In this document: positions 12,201 to 22,620 of the stretch, piece after piece
How the letters are laid out: each line of letters begins with the position of its first letter
How positions within the stretch are numbered: the stretch's first letter is position 1
From: Arctopsyche grandis
Taxonomy: Eukaryota; Arthropoda; Insecta; Trichoptera; Hydropsychidae
Assembly: GCF_051622035.1 (NCBI RefSeq)
Contig: NC_135364.1
Coordinates: 23,461,501-23,525,500, forward strand
Direction of reading: 5' to 3'
Length of the DNA stretch: 64,000 nt
Program-made: the position numbers and the translations under genes
Notes under the pieces: generated by a model
Told to the model about the DNA's origin: nothing
The model's input: only the letters and a program-made list of their open reading frames with translations
The model's database searches: none

Positions 12201-12590
12201 CGCGCGCATGTGGAGCGCGCTCTCTTACCCGCCAACCGCCGCCGAAGAAAGATTTCTCCTGTGCACGTTTCCAGGGGGAGGCGGGGCCCAGAGATCCATC
12301 ACCATCAGTGCTGAAGAACCGCTGCGAGGTCGAGTGTAGCATCACTCCCTCCCCTGAGTTCCAGCACAACTTCCCCTGCATTCCTCACGCTGTTTCCGGA
12401 GAAACCTCAGCCGTGAGACGACGAGGAAGCGGTTATCAACGAAAACGACTTGCAGTCAGGAACCTCCCCGACTATATACATATATATAACTATCCCAAGG
12501 TTAGTCCACGTTTCTACATAACCCGACCCTTGGAAGAATAACGACGTATAACGCCCTCTGCATCACGCGCGCGTAAATACGTTCGTCACA
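9204..12590 (+). mobile_element. Ty3/Gypsy-type LTR element, broken and mosaic
   Basis: Both outer ends are followed by the 4-bp duplication AAGG (9200-9203 and 12591-12594). The right LTR is about 12116-12590, TGTAACG...GTCACA. The left end (9204 to about 9300) matches the start of the right LTR closely and then diverges. A gag-type frame spans 10822-12054, with a capsid-like region and a CYGCG zinc-knuckle-like stretch; its last part resembles the tail of a pol protein. Reverse transcriptase was not recognised. The part 10350-10690 has LTR-like features of its own (AATAAA near 10645), so nested or recombined elements are possible. It is a fossil of moderate age. Confidence 0.7.
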
Positions 12591-12696
12591 AAGGTTTATA
12601 TTACAACCGTGCTTATAAAAGCTCGGTTAATTTTTTCTTTTTTTGGTTATTAAATTGAAAAATAAAGAAATAATAATTTGGCTTTCTTTGAACTTA

Positions 12697-12893
12697 TTAA
12701 AGTCTGTTTATACCTATTCAGAACGACCCGTATCCTGCAGGTGTCCTGCAAGTGCAGATAGTATTCTTTTGTACATTATATGGACGTATTCATACGCATT
12801 TACGCATTCATGCTCGTCCATATAGAAGTACTAAATAATACTGTCCGTACTTGCAGGATTCGGGTCGTGCTGGATAGGTATGAACAGACCTTT
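12697..12893. mobile_element. palindromic MITE, copy 1
   Basis: Inverted termini of about 40 bp, AAGTCTGTTTATACCTATTC at the left and its complement-like GATAGGTATGAACAGACCTT at the right, with GACCCGTATCCTGCA inside the arm. The centre contains TATATGGACG and its complement. A second copy lies at 13444-13641. Non-coding. Confidence 0.8.
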
Positions 12894-13443
12894 AAGAAGA
12901 TGTTTATTTATGTTCAGTATATAAATATTATTACACGTACGGCAAAGGAAGTACTGGTCTGTTACCTAAAGTTGGCGCAAACGAATGCGCTTGTGTTGTG
13001 TCGGTGAATAGGTGTATAGCATGCTGTCACACTGCATTCAATAATAAAAATACACTGTCCCTTTCGCGCGCTACTGCATGAGTACGAGAACGCGCCAACT
13101 CTCAGTAACAGACTTGTAGTTGCTCAAATTCAGAGGAGTAAGCTGGCAGAACTATACAAGTTCAATGGGGTCTGGGGCTGTTGCGTTGGTTTATATCCTA
13201 GTCAGTTGTGCAATGCGTAGCTCTATGATGAAATCATGTTCAAAGGGATTCCTACAGGTTCACGTTCGTTTATGTGGGGCGAGTTGAATTATGTCATTGC
13301 CCTTGTATAAGAGGAGATATTTCGATCAAGGATGCTCATACAGGAACACGATGGTGCAATCGCGCGAATTGTGTTTTATGGAGAAATATGTGAGATCATC
13401 GATTTCGATTCCGAATCGTCCAAGCTGTGGTATATTCCTATAA
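12894..13443. other. spacer between two MITE copies, no gene seen
   Basis: About 550 bp with a CG-richer patch near 13060-13100. No splice-bounded exon or repeat was recognised. Confidence 0.4.
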
Positions 13444-13641
13444 AGGTCTGTTCATACCTATCCAGCACGACCCGTATCCTGCAAGTGCGGATAGTATTCT
13501 TTGGTACATTATATGGACGTATTCATACTCCATTCGCGCATGCGCATTTATGCATTCATGCGCGTCCATATAGAATGTACTAAAGAATACTGTCCGTACT
13601 TGCTTGATTCCGGTTGTGCTGGATAGGTATGAACAGACCTT
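13444..13641. mobile_element. palindromic MITE, copy 2
   Basis: Inverted termini AAGGTCTGTTCATACCTATC and GATAGGTATGAACAGACCTT match almost perfectly, and the inside aligns with copy 1 throughout. The arms are better preserved than in copy 1. It sits about 240 bp upstream of the gene B start codon. Confidence 0.85.
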
Positions 13642-13885
13642 AACTTGTATTGAAAGTTTTCGAATGCAATACTTTTATCGACTTTCATACATTCCCATAT
13701 GAGTGTTTCGGCTCCACCAAATTCTTTCTTCTCCTATCTAATGGTCCAAAAGGATAATTCTAACTAGATTTTAATTTATCATCGATATTTGTCGGGACAA
13801 CTACTGGCAACATTAAAAAGCGTCTGAACTGTCAGTTTTGACATGTTGTTTATTATATTGTGCCATTTGATCAGCTGACTTCATT

Positions 13886-16800
13886 ATGTTTTTGTGTCGA
13901 CTATGTTTGACAAATAATATGCATTTTATAGATGCAACATCTTCAATGCTAAAAGCACGAAATTTGCGGCTTGCAATCCACCAAATGTTTTCATTTTGGG
14001 TATGTTTTACAATACATATTGATAATACTGTAGATATATTCAAATGCAAATCTACGAAATAAAATTTAAAGAAAATATAATCAGAAATATAGTCAGCTGC
14101 TAAAATTAGGAAACTGAATTTGGTTTCTAAAATATTTGTATATATATTTATATGTATGTAATTATATATAAATCAATCTTTGCTTTTAGATTATGGAAAG
14201 TGACGCTTCTACGATAGTATGCTCTAGATGTGTGAAAATCGTGGAAGAGTATTACAAGTTTTTCCTAAAAGTTCAAGAATCGCAATCCAATTTTGTGCTA
14301 AAAAATTGTGAAAACATAAAAAGTGAATATGAAACTGAGAGCGATTTACACTCAATAGGAATTCAACAAGTCCGTGTTTAATTCAAAATTTATTTTGAAT
14401 TAAAATCAATATTTTTCTTTTTATTATAAGATATTGGTATTATATTTACAGATAAGTTTTAAGGTTGATGATACTTTCGATATTAAATATTCCAATCTGA
14501 AAGAAGATACAAATTGCGAAAATGAAGATTGCAACGATGAAATAAATGAAACCGATAGAGAAATTTCAAACCACGATTTAAATAATGGTGTTGCAATAAA
14601 AACTACTGAAACAACCGGCGATGATGATAATATTTTTAAATTTGTATCGAAAGCTTCATTTGTAGTAAACGATGAATTTGATCCAGGATCGAATATAATT
14701 TCAAAATTTCCCACCGATTTGATAAAAAATGGTAAATTTATCTTAAAACCACCCGAGCTTGAGAAAATTGCCAGTTCATTTTATAATTTAAGATGTGAAT
14801 TGTGTGAAAACGATAAATTCAGTGAATTATGTGAGGTTAGATTGCTAAAATAAAAATGGCGACTTTGTAGATGCGGTTATTCCTTGTAACTTGATTTTTG
14901 TTTCAGATGATGAATCACTATACCGTGGAACACGCAACAACCCAAGGTTTTGTAACTTGTTGTGGCGTTCGTATATATAAAACGAAGCTTATTATTTTGC
15001 ACATGGCACGCCATTTACAACCATCTGCTTTTGAGTGTGTATTTTTCTATTTTACATATGCAGTGCCGTCGCTAAGGGTAGTGTCACCTGGCAACTAAAA
15101 ATATTTTTTATTAATTGTTATGAATTTCGAGAGAGAAGTGCCAAAAGAGAAGCTCAGTTCAAACGTTGTTTCTGGATTGCGTTTCCATCTGAATCAGTTA
15201 ACTTTCTTACCTTTAGGTACATACACTGATTTCTCAGGAATTCGAACAAAAGTCAATTATGGCTCATATTTGATGCTATGTATATATAACTGAATCATAC
15301 GGATTTCGGAAATACAGCAAGCTGTTTATTTATTTATTTTTATTTATTTTTATTTTAAAAAATCAATACCACAGAGACTTGACAGGTTGCCCCAAAGCGT
15401 CAATGTGATTTTAATACAAATAATAAAAATCATAAAAATTACAAAAAAAACATCATAAAAAAAATAATAAAAATCATAAATAAAAAAAAAACATAAGAAA
15501 ATAATAAAAATCATAAATAAAAAAAAACATCATAAAAAAATAATAAAAATCAAGTAAAAAATACATATGTACACAAAATAAAAACAAAGAAATAAGATTG
15601 AAAAATTTATATCGTGCTATTTAGGATGTGTTCCACCAACTCAACATAACTGGCATCGAATAGGTCCAAGTATTGTGCCAGTAAGTTAAGGAGTCGAACA
15701 GCTCTCGAGAGGGGGGAGTTCATGAGCACGTTTGATTTAGCCCTAATTGGTAAAAATATATCATGTTTTCTTAAAACTCTACGATTTTCCGGGGCCCAGA
15801 ATTTTAGTTTCTCCAGGATAGTGGGATTGTGAATCTCTCCTCTAAGTAATTTTACGAAATGTTTCCCAAGAAATAAATCTCTTCTCTTTGCCAGGGAGTT
15901 GAAACCCAAAGATCCCAAGACAAAGGCACTAGGGAACAGATATGGATAAAATCCAAATGTTTTCAGATATAAAAATCTAAGGAATTTCCTTTGGACTCGT
16001 TCCAACATTAGAGAGTAACGAAGTTGATAGGGAGACCATATAATGGAGCCAAACTCGAGCACACTGCGAACTAATGTACAATATAAGAGACGAATGGCAG
16101 TGAGCCCTAGTTCAGACGAATTACGGATTACGAATCCAAGGATTTTTGTTGCCCTATCACAGATATTCTCAATGTGAATGTTGAAACTCCAACTATTTTC
16201 GAAGACTATTCCCAGATCAGATATAAATAATTCTCTCTGAAGAAGAGAATCATGAAATTTATACGGATATTTAATAGGAGAACGAGAACGAGAGTAAGAA
16301 ATGACCCGACACTTTAGGATATTGAAGGGAAGTTTATTAACATTAGCCCATTCATAAATAGAATTCAAATCCTCTTGCAAATAAAGAGCGTCAGGTAAAT
16401 CAATTATTCTCTTATAGATTTTTAAGTCATCCGCATATAATAAAAATTTTGAATGGTGAATAGAAGATTGAATATCGTTGATAAATATTAGGAATAATAA
16501 AGGGCCAAGATTTGATCCTTGGGGAATCCCAGAAGTGGCAACATACTCATAAGAAAAGCAACTCCCAAACTTAACGAATTGACGTCGATCCTGTAAATAA
16601 GAAATAAAAAGACCAACAAGATTATAAGTAAATCCAATAAAACTTAATTTACTAACCAAAATTTTATGATCAACTTTATCAAACGCCTTCTCAAAATCAG
16701 TATATATTACATCCATTTGATTATTACAATCCAAAGTGCTGGTTATGTCATTAGAGAAACATAACAAGTTGGTAATAGCTGATCTGGCCGGACGAAAGCC

Positions 16801-19800
16801 ATGCTGCTGATCAATGAGCATACTTTGAAAGTGATTAAAAATGTATCTGTGTAATATTACCTCAAACATTTTGGCTGGCGCTGACAAGATAGTTATTGGT
16901 CTGTAGTTCCTTACACAAGATTTATCGTCCTTCTTATGAATAGGAGTTACTTTAGAGCATTTCCATAAATTGGGGAATGAAGAGTTCCTTAGAATTAAAT
17001 TAAAAATGAATTTTAAAGGTTCTAAGAGACTAACCTCACATCCTTTTAGGATGTAATTAGGGATGGAGTCAGGACCGGAAGAATAAATATTTTTTAACTT
17101 TAGAAAGCCATATTTCAGATCGGAAGAGTCAAGATGATTAATCGCTAAAGTGGGGAAAGTAAATTCCGAGTCATTGGTAGGTTCCATGGAATCAGTAGGA
17201 TTATTGAAAACTGATTTAAAAAAGTCGGCAAATCCATTAGCAATGTTTTGATCACCCTCTAACAATCCAGAATCATTGTACATAATGGTCGACTTTACAC
17301 GATTTACACGTTTAGAATTGATGAAGTTCCAGAATTTCTTAGGGTTTTTAACTATGGAACTTTCACAATCAGCTACATAAACATTATATGCATTATTAAT
17401 TAATTTCTTAATTTCCGTACGTAAAATACGGAAATTATTTAAGATAAGAGGATTGCTCGATTTCTTCCAGAGTTTATGTGTTTGATATTTACTTTTTAAG
17501 AGATTAATAATTTCTTTAGTAAACCAAGGCGGATAAATCCTTTTACTTGTCACTAATCCTTTCAACCGAAAACAATCATTAAAAATAGAATATATAATGT
17601 CATAGAAATTAGAGAGGGCCAAATTAACATCTTTGCACTCATAAACTCGCTCCCATTGACAATTACAAAGAATATCATTTAAATATTTGAAATCAACATT
17701 TGTAAATAACCATCCATTTAGGACAGAGGTATTAAGACAGTTATTTATTAAACGAAGTGAGGAATAAGTTATAGTTAATTTTAAATGAATATCAAGAGCA
17801 GGATGATAGCTGTCTTCAGGAACCAAGGAATCAACTGAATTTGAAATAATAATATTCTGACAATCTAAATTTGTTAATAGAAAATCCAACATGGAATTAT
17901 TAAAATAGTTTCGAATAGTATTAATTTGTTTTAAGTTGAATAAAGATATAAAAAAATTAAGGTCATCAGGAAAACAGTTAGAAGAATTCAGATTAAAATC
18001 TCCAGATATAAAAATGCGACCATTACTAAAATGTGAATAATTAGATATAATTAAATCAAAAAATCGCTTATAAATATTTGGTGGAGATCTTGGTGGAAAA
18101 TAAATAGTACATATGTATATAAAAAAAGGAATGTTAACAAATCTTAGTTTTAGCCATACACATTCATGAATGTCCTCAAGATGACTAAGTCTTTCAACCG
18201 AAATAATATTTGTATTTTTAACTGCTAGAAGAACACCACCACCTCTGGCAGATCTATCATGGCGATATATATTGAAACTGCTGTCAAGTACTTCGGCATC
18301 ATGTACAGATGAGTTTAGCCATGTTTCAGTAATAGCAAGGACGTCAATAGATCTAGAAGCGGCGTTGTTGTAGAATTCCTTGAGTTTTGTATTTAAACCC
18401 CGCACATTTTGATAATAAAGTTTAATGTTACGGGTCACGGGTTTGGGCAATCGGTTTCGAAGAGATTTTTTTGAGAAATAACCATTCTCTTATGCCAGTA
18501 CCCATAGGCCAAAATTCAGGATTGATAATTATATTAAAAGTTTCAGTATCTACACTAATTTTAAATGACGAGCACATGTCAGTTTTAGCAACCTGAGAAA
18601 CGTTGATTCTTTTATTTTTAATTTTATTTAATATGAACTGTTTCACAGTATCACAAGTGCAGTTATTTGCCAAATTAAAAACGTGTACATTCTTCAATTT
18701 CGGAATAGTGGCCACCTGTAAAGTTTTATCAGGTGCTCCAGATCCACGAGTGTATGGCAGTCTCCCGGAAGAAGTCCCAGCGACCTGACTGAACGAATTT
18801 GAAGGATCTACAGTAGAAGCAGAAGCAGGAGCACAAGAGACAGGAACATAATCAGATGTTGAAGCAGAAGCTGATGTAAGTGTAGCTGAAGATGAAGATG
18901 GCAGAGGTGAAGCAGTAGAAGATAGCGTAGGCGAGGTAACATTACGAGAACTCTCCACACTGTCAACTGAATGTAACAATACTACAGTACATAAACAAAC
19001 ACCTGTCAGATGCCCGTATGACGTTATAGCGGCATCCTCTACCGTTTCACCTCCGCCTTATTCAGCTTCAACTTCACTCGCGTCTGCTTTAGCTTCAGCA
19101 TCTACTTCTACGCTTTATATACAGAAAGCGGTATATATACAGAAAGCTGTATATATACAGAAAGCTTATATATACAGAAAGTTGTATATATACAGAAAGC
19201 TGTATATATACAGAAATTGCAATAAGGCTTGTAGTCACTCGACGACCGTCGCAAAACGAATATGTTGACCCATACATGTATCACACCAAAAATGGTGTCA
19301 CCCGGTGCAGACCACACTCCCCGCACGGACCTAGCGATGCTACTGACATACTATGTACAAATATGTAGGTGATAAATAAACAATTTTGATATTTATATTT
19401 TTTAGGTGTAAGCTTTGTCACAAGAAATTCATTCGATTAACAAGCTTGAGTACGCATCTTGAAACACATTTGCCGAGAGATGAAAGGTCGTACGAATGTG
19501 ACCTATGTGAAAAGCGGTCGGTATAATCTGTTCATTTCATTTAATTCGACAGTATAATTTATAAAATCAAATTCAATTCCAGTTTTGTGAGCCGAATTAC
19601 TTTGAAGCAACACAAGAAGCAACATAGCAATCCTCCTCTAGCACCTCGTAGTTGCGAAATTTGTAATAAATCGTAAGTCCACATTTGCCTCGTATGGTGT
19701 TCATGTTCTGATTCGATATTATATTCATTGAAAAAAATTGTTTCAGCTTTAAAAGTAGTGCTTCATATTACGTTCATAAATCGATCGAACATAATAGCTT

Positions 19801-20579
19801 ACAGTTTTTGTGCTCTGAATGTGGTAAAAAATTTAAAACAAACTCTGCTTATTTGCAACATTTGGAAACTCACGATCCCAGCGGAAAGAATAGAGTGCCG
19901 TGTGATCAGTGCAATTTTGTGTGAGCCATTTTTATACTATATTTTCAGTAGTTTTTCATCATTTTCTACTGATTTTATTTGTTCAGGAGCAAGAATAAAG
20001 CGTCTATGAGATATCACATGATGCAGCATAATGGAAAACGTTACAGTTGTGATTTGTGCGATTTCTCCACTACTAAAAAGTTTCGAGTTAAACAACACAT
20101 TGCAGTCAAGCACACCAACAACAAACCTAACGTTTGTATTGTGTGTGGAAAACAGTTTAAGATAAAGAAATCTTTAATCGTATGTTAATAAATGTATTTT
20201 TCATATTCATCGTTGGTTTATGTACTTTAAATATGTTTTGATTGCAGGATCATATGTCACAACATACAGGTGAATGTCGAAATTGTCCGTATTGTCCCAA
20301 AAAATTTCTATCATCTGGAAACTTTTATGCGCACAGAAAGAGAATGCATGGCGATCTACTTAAAAAAGAATTATTAAAAAAAGACTTGGAACGCTTACAA
20401 GATGTAAAAAAGCAGTTTTTTTTTTTTGTAAGTTGATCTTTCAGATTATTTTATAATTGTTGATTTGATTATAGATGGAGAAATGTAAACCAAATTTGAC
20501 GAAATGCAATGAAATTGATATTTCTATGCAAGAACGAGCGAGAGAAGAAATCAAAAAATTGAAAAGCCAAAATTCTTAG
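13886..20579 (+). CDS. ZAD/C2H2 zinc-finger transcription factor, grauzone-like (gene B)
   Basis: Ten-exon model: 13886-13999, 14190-14369, 14452-14835, 14907-15034, 19406-19516, 19583-19672, 19747-19920, 19987-20179, 20248-20427, 20475-20579. All phases join. The start ATG follows an in-frame TGA. Exons 1-2 encode the ZAD (CRLCL ... VCSRC), exon 3 an acidic linker, exons 3-9 about ten zinc fingers (CELC...HYTVEH split by intron 3, then GFVTCC...HMARHLQP, and on to CPYCPKKF...HRKRMH), and exon 10 a short basic, coiled tail ending at TAG. It is a divergently placed paralogue of gene A, with the same exon order and phases. Probable nuclear DNA-binding regulator, targets unknown. Intron 4 is about 4.4 kb because of nested transposons. 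An oligo-T run just before the exon 9 donor encodes four phenylalanines. Confidence 0.87.
15607..18450 (-). CDS. LINE ORF2: endonuclease and reverse transcriptase
   Basis: A 947-residue frame. The N-terminus is an APE-type endonuclease (YQNVRGLNTK, ITETWLN, SGDFNLNSSN). The centre is a reverse transcriptase with GIPQGSNLGP and the catalytic LLYADDLKIY. The C-terminal domain ends near YVELVEHIL. In the cell it would nick target DNA and copy its own RNA into it. The length is normal for a Jockey/CR1-group ORF2 and no interruption is seen. The start overlaps the end of ORF1 by about 20 bp in another frame. Confidence 0.9.
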   Translation of the reverse strand: MPKPVTRNIKLYYQNVRGLNTKLKEFYNNAASRSIDVLAITETWLNSSVHDAEVLDSSFNIYRHDRSARGGGVLLAVKNTNIISVERLSHLEDIHECVWLKLRFVNIPFFIYICTIYFPPRSPPNIYKRFFDLIISNYSHFSNGRIFISGDFNLNSSNCFPDDLNFFISLFNLKQINTIRNYFNNSMLDFLLTNLDCQNIIISNSVDSLVPEDSYHPALDIHLKLTITYSSLRLINNCLNTSVLNGWLFTNVDFKYLNDILCNCQWERVYECKDVNLALSNFYDIIYSIFNDCFRLKGLVTSKRIYPPWFTKEIINLLKSKYQTHKLWKKSSNPLILNNFRILRTEIKKLINNAYNVYVADCESSIVKNPKKFWNFINSKRVNRVKSTIMYNDSGLLEGDQNIANGFADFFKSVFNNPTDSMEPTNDSEFTFPTLAINHLDSSDLKYGFLKLKNIYSSGPDSIPNYILKGCEVSLLEPLKFIFNLILRNSSFPNLWKCSKVTPIHKKDDKSCVRNYRPITILSAPAKMFEVILHRYIFNHFQSMLIDQQHGFRPARSAITNLLCFSNDITSTLDCNNQMDVIYTDFEKAFDKVDHKILVSKLSFIGFTYNLVGLFISYLQDRRQFVKFGSCFSYEYVATSGIPQGSNLGPLLFLIFINDIQSSIHHSKFLLYADDLKIYKRIIDLPDALYLQEDLNSIYEWANVNKLPFNILKCRVISYSRSRSPIKYPYKFHDSLLQRELFISDLGIVFENSWSFNIHIENICDRATKILGFVIRNSSELGLTAIRLLYCTLVRSVLEFGSIIWSPYQLRYSLMLERVQRKFLRFLYLKTFGFYPYLFPSAFVLGSLGFNSLAKRRDLFLGKHFVKLLRGEIHNPTILEKLKFWAPENRRVLRKHDIFLPIRAKSNVLMNSPLSRAVRLLNLLAQYLDLFDASYVELVEHILNSTI
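18428..18979 (-). CDS. LINE ORF1-like protein
   Basis: A 183-residue frame just upstream of ORF2. The first 65 residues are very rich in Ser, Thr and Ala. The C-terminal half (SSFKISV ... INPEFWPMGTGIREWL) resembles the conserved domain found in ORF1 products of many insect LINEs, which bind the element RNA. It is short for an ORF1, so translation may begin elsewhere or this family may have a small ORF1. Confidence 0.7.
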   Translation of the reverse strand: MLHSVDSVESSRNVTSPTLSSTASPLPSSSSATLTSASASTSDYVPVSCAPASASTVDPSNSFSQVAGTSSGRLPYTRGSGAPDKTLQVATIPKLKNVHVFNLANNCTCDTVKQFILNKIKNKRINVSQVAKTDMCSSFKISVDTETFNIIINPEFWPMGTGIREWLFLKKISSKPIAQTRDP

Positions 20580-20976
20580 TGCCAAAATTAGAGAAACTAT
20601 TTTTTTATTGAAATAATTGAACGGCAGTAGTCATTAGCATTGTAATTCAGATCTATTGATCATGAATGTGATATTAAAATTAGCCTATTTGTATACATAT
20701 GTATATAAAGTCCCGGTTGAAGAATGTAGTAGATTGAAGACCAAGATACAAATTGAAGAGATTTGTGAAAATTCGCCAAGGAAATTGTCAACAATTGGGG
20801 AGGCTGGACGAAGAAGATTGCATATTTACATTCACAGCTCAAGCTAGCAGCTGTACATACATAAATAGCAATACGAAAAATATTCTTCAGTATATATTAT
20901 ATGGCCACATTCATATATTCCGTAATTTGTATGTGATGTATCCGAAACAACGACAACTAACACAATCTATTCATAT
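20580..20976. other. 3' flank of gene B, no further gene seen
   Basis: AT-rich. It contains a 63-codon frame at 20656-20847 with no recognisable similarity or splice context, which I do not call as a gene. Gene B transcripts probably end here. Confidence 0.4.
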
Positions 20977-21378
20977 TGTTACGTACATCGCCGAGTAAGT
21001 GCAATCGGATTAGGTCGAGTAGTATCCCAGAGACTGTGTGACCGTTATAATTGGTTTCAAGGATTATCTCCAGACTAAGTGCAAGTAGGCTAAACAATGG
21101 CCACCTAATTGGCCGCTATTGGTCCCTTCTCAGAAGTAACCGATAGCGTGGGACTGAGTGTCGTGGGAATACATATCCAGGTACATGCCTAAACAATAGG
21201 GAAGTAACCGTACGTCGAAGATGCCCTGAGCGACCTATCCGTTATAAGGCGGTACTTAGGCGATATCAAGAGATTCTGGACGGAGCACTGCCAGTGCGTG
21301 TATCTCCTTAATCACCAATAAATTCTGTGAAACGACTTTGGCCTTTTACTTGGATCCTCCCCCCACCCCTACGCAACA
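20977..21378 (+). mobile_element. solo LTR, about 402 bp
   Basis: Starts TGTTACGTACATCG and ends CCCCTACGCAACA, flanked by the 4-bp duplication ATAT (20973-20976 and 21379-21382). It holds an AATAAA at about 21324 for 3' processing. No internal retroviral sequence is adjacent, so it is the product of LTR-LTR recombination. Ty3/Gypsy-like by duplication size. Confidence 0.75.
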
Positions 21379-22089
21379 ATATTATACAGCAGTACATGTC
21401 ACCGAAATGCATCAAGCAGAATCGGTTTTCTTTTTCCCCTTTGGAGATACATATTCACACATGACGTGACGTCATAACGGCGAGTGCACCCGTTCTAACA
21501 AAAGTGCTGCCATGTGCATATGAATATTTTCAAAAACGTCATATTGAGACAATATTGACTCAACGATACGACGTAAGCAATATTGCTCCGTATCGTTGCG
21601 TTTATAATGTATATATGTAAGCCGAATTTGTCTTGCAAAACAGGTATGAACGAGCCAAAAACTGACGATGCTGTATTGCATGAATAGAACTAGTCTTTTT
21701 CGTGCAGAGTTGCTGGATAATATAAAATTTAAATACAATATAACTATTGTGCTTTACAAATTGTTTACACAATTACCAAAACTGTTTGAGCACATTCAAT
21801 AACAAACATTTTTCTAAAAATTGTTTTTATTTCATATAACTGATACATAATATGATATAGTTTTAGTTTTATTTTTTAAATATTACAATTTTTTCTAAAA
21901 TTATCTTCTTGAAAAACAATTTCAATTTGGAATAGTTCATATTTATTATAAAATTTAATTCGAATAAGATCATTATACAAAAAATATTATATAAAACCAA
22001 ACATTTCAATTTGAGTGTATGTATAACGTGTTAGTTTATATGGCTAATAGGAGATTTATATAATTTTATATTTAATAGGCAATCAGATC
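21379..22089. other. intergenic, no gene seen
   Basis: The left part (21470-21670) has a mirrored CAATATTG-rich patch that could be a degraded small transposon. The rest is AT-rich. Confidence 0.35.
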
Positions 22090-22512
22090 TTAATGTTTTG
22101 TTAGACACTTGGCTTTGGCTTCTAATTTCTTGGAGTAAGCATCTATCGCAAACGCCATCTTTTCGAGATTCAACACAGCTCGTTCGATCTCGTCAATCTT
22201 GTGGAGATGAGGCGATAACGTTTGACTGATGGCTTCCATCTTACTCGTGGTCGTCGCCACGTTTTTTGTAATTCTATGGATGTCCGAATATTTAGACAAA
22301 GTTAAACGGTTCATCTGTTCCAATGTGCGGTAAGCTTCTTGAGTCGACGTGAGCTCTCCGTACAAATAATCTTCAGTCTTCTGCATCATTGTGGTCGCCA
22401 GTTGACTCAGATTCGGATCGTGCGGATCGTGGGCTTCGAAACTCGATGTCCTCGTGGACAAATTTGGAGCCCTTTGGGGAGATTTCAAATTTTGACTGTC
22501 GGTCGACGACAT
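22090..22512 (-). CDS. Blos2: BLOC-1 subunit 2 (BLOS2)
   Basis: Single-exon frame of 140 residues. From about residue 45 it matches metazoan BLOS2: EDYLYGELTSTQEAYRTLEQ, MNRLTLSKY, then a long coiled coil ending in AIDAYSKKLEAKAK. BLOC-1 acts on endosomes in sorting cargo to lysosome-related organelles (eye pigment granules in insects). The N-terminal 40 residues are a variable, Ser-rich tail. The start is the first ATG of the frame. It begins only 108 bp downstream of the DNA polymerase beta stop codon, on the same strand, which is unusually tight. Confidence 0.92.
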   Translation of the reverse strand: MSSTDSQNLKSPQRAPNLSTRTSSFEAHDPHDPNLSQLATTMMQKTEDYLYGELTSTQEAYRTLEQMNRLTLSKYSDIHRITKNVATTTSKMEAISQTLSPHLHKIDEIERAVLNLEKMAFAIDAYSKKLEAKAKCLTKH

Positions 22513-22620
22513 TGTGTAATATTTTTTTTAATATCACTAATTGAAAGTGTGTGAACGTTAAATTCTATACGAAAATATAACTTTTTTAAATTGATAATGC
22601 ACTGATGGTATAAAGCGTTT

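Larger units (their letters stand above)
15318..19110 (-). mobile_element. full-length LINE (Jockey/CR1-like, APE type)
   Basis: Minus-strand non-LTR retrotransposon with a short 5' leader, ORF1 and ORF2 uninterrupted, and a 3' UTR rich in AATAAAAATCAT repeats (about 15420-15550), ending in an A-rich TAAATAAATAAA tail at 15318-15350. Two open frames imply a recent, possibly active copy. It lies antisense to gene B. The exact 5' end is uncertain because the target is a minisatellite, and no clear target duplication is visible. Confidence 0.85.
15061..19345. mobile_element. hAT-like MITE in intron 4 of gene B, split by a LINE
   Basis: Outer ends: CAGTGCCGTCGCTAAGG at 15061 and the complement of CAGTAGCATCGCTAGGTC at the right. 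The part just inside each edge of the LINE (15217-15317 and 19110-19275) matches, in order, one continuous piece at 49550-49770. The LINE therefore inserted into an existing element. The right part carries five tandem copies of a TATATACAGAAAGCTG-like unit (about 19113-19217). The flanking target duplication is imperfect (acatatg/acatact). Confidence 0.65.

Noticed and set aside
20656-20847. A small gene downstream of gene B
   Set aside because: The 63-codon frame has no recognisable motif and a competing frame lies on the other strand. It was left as intergenic.
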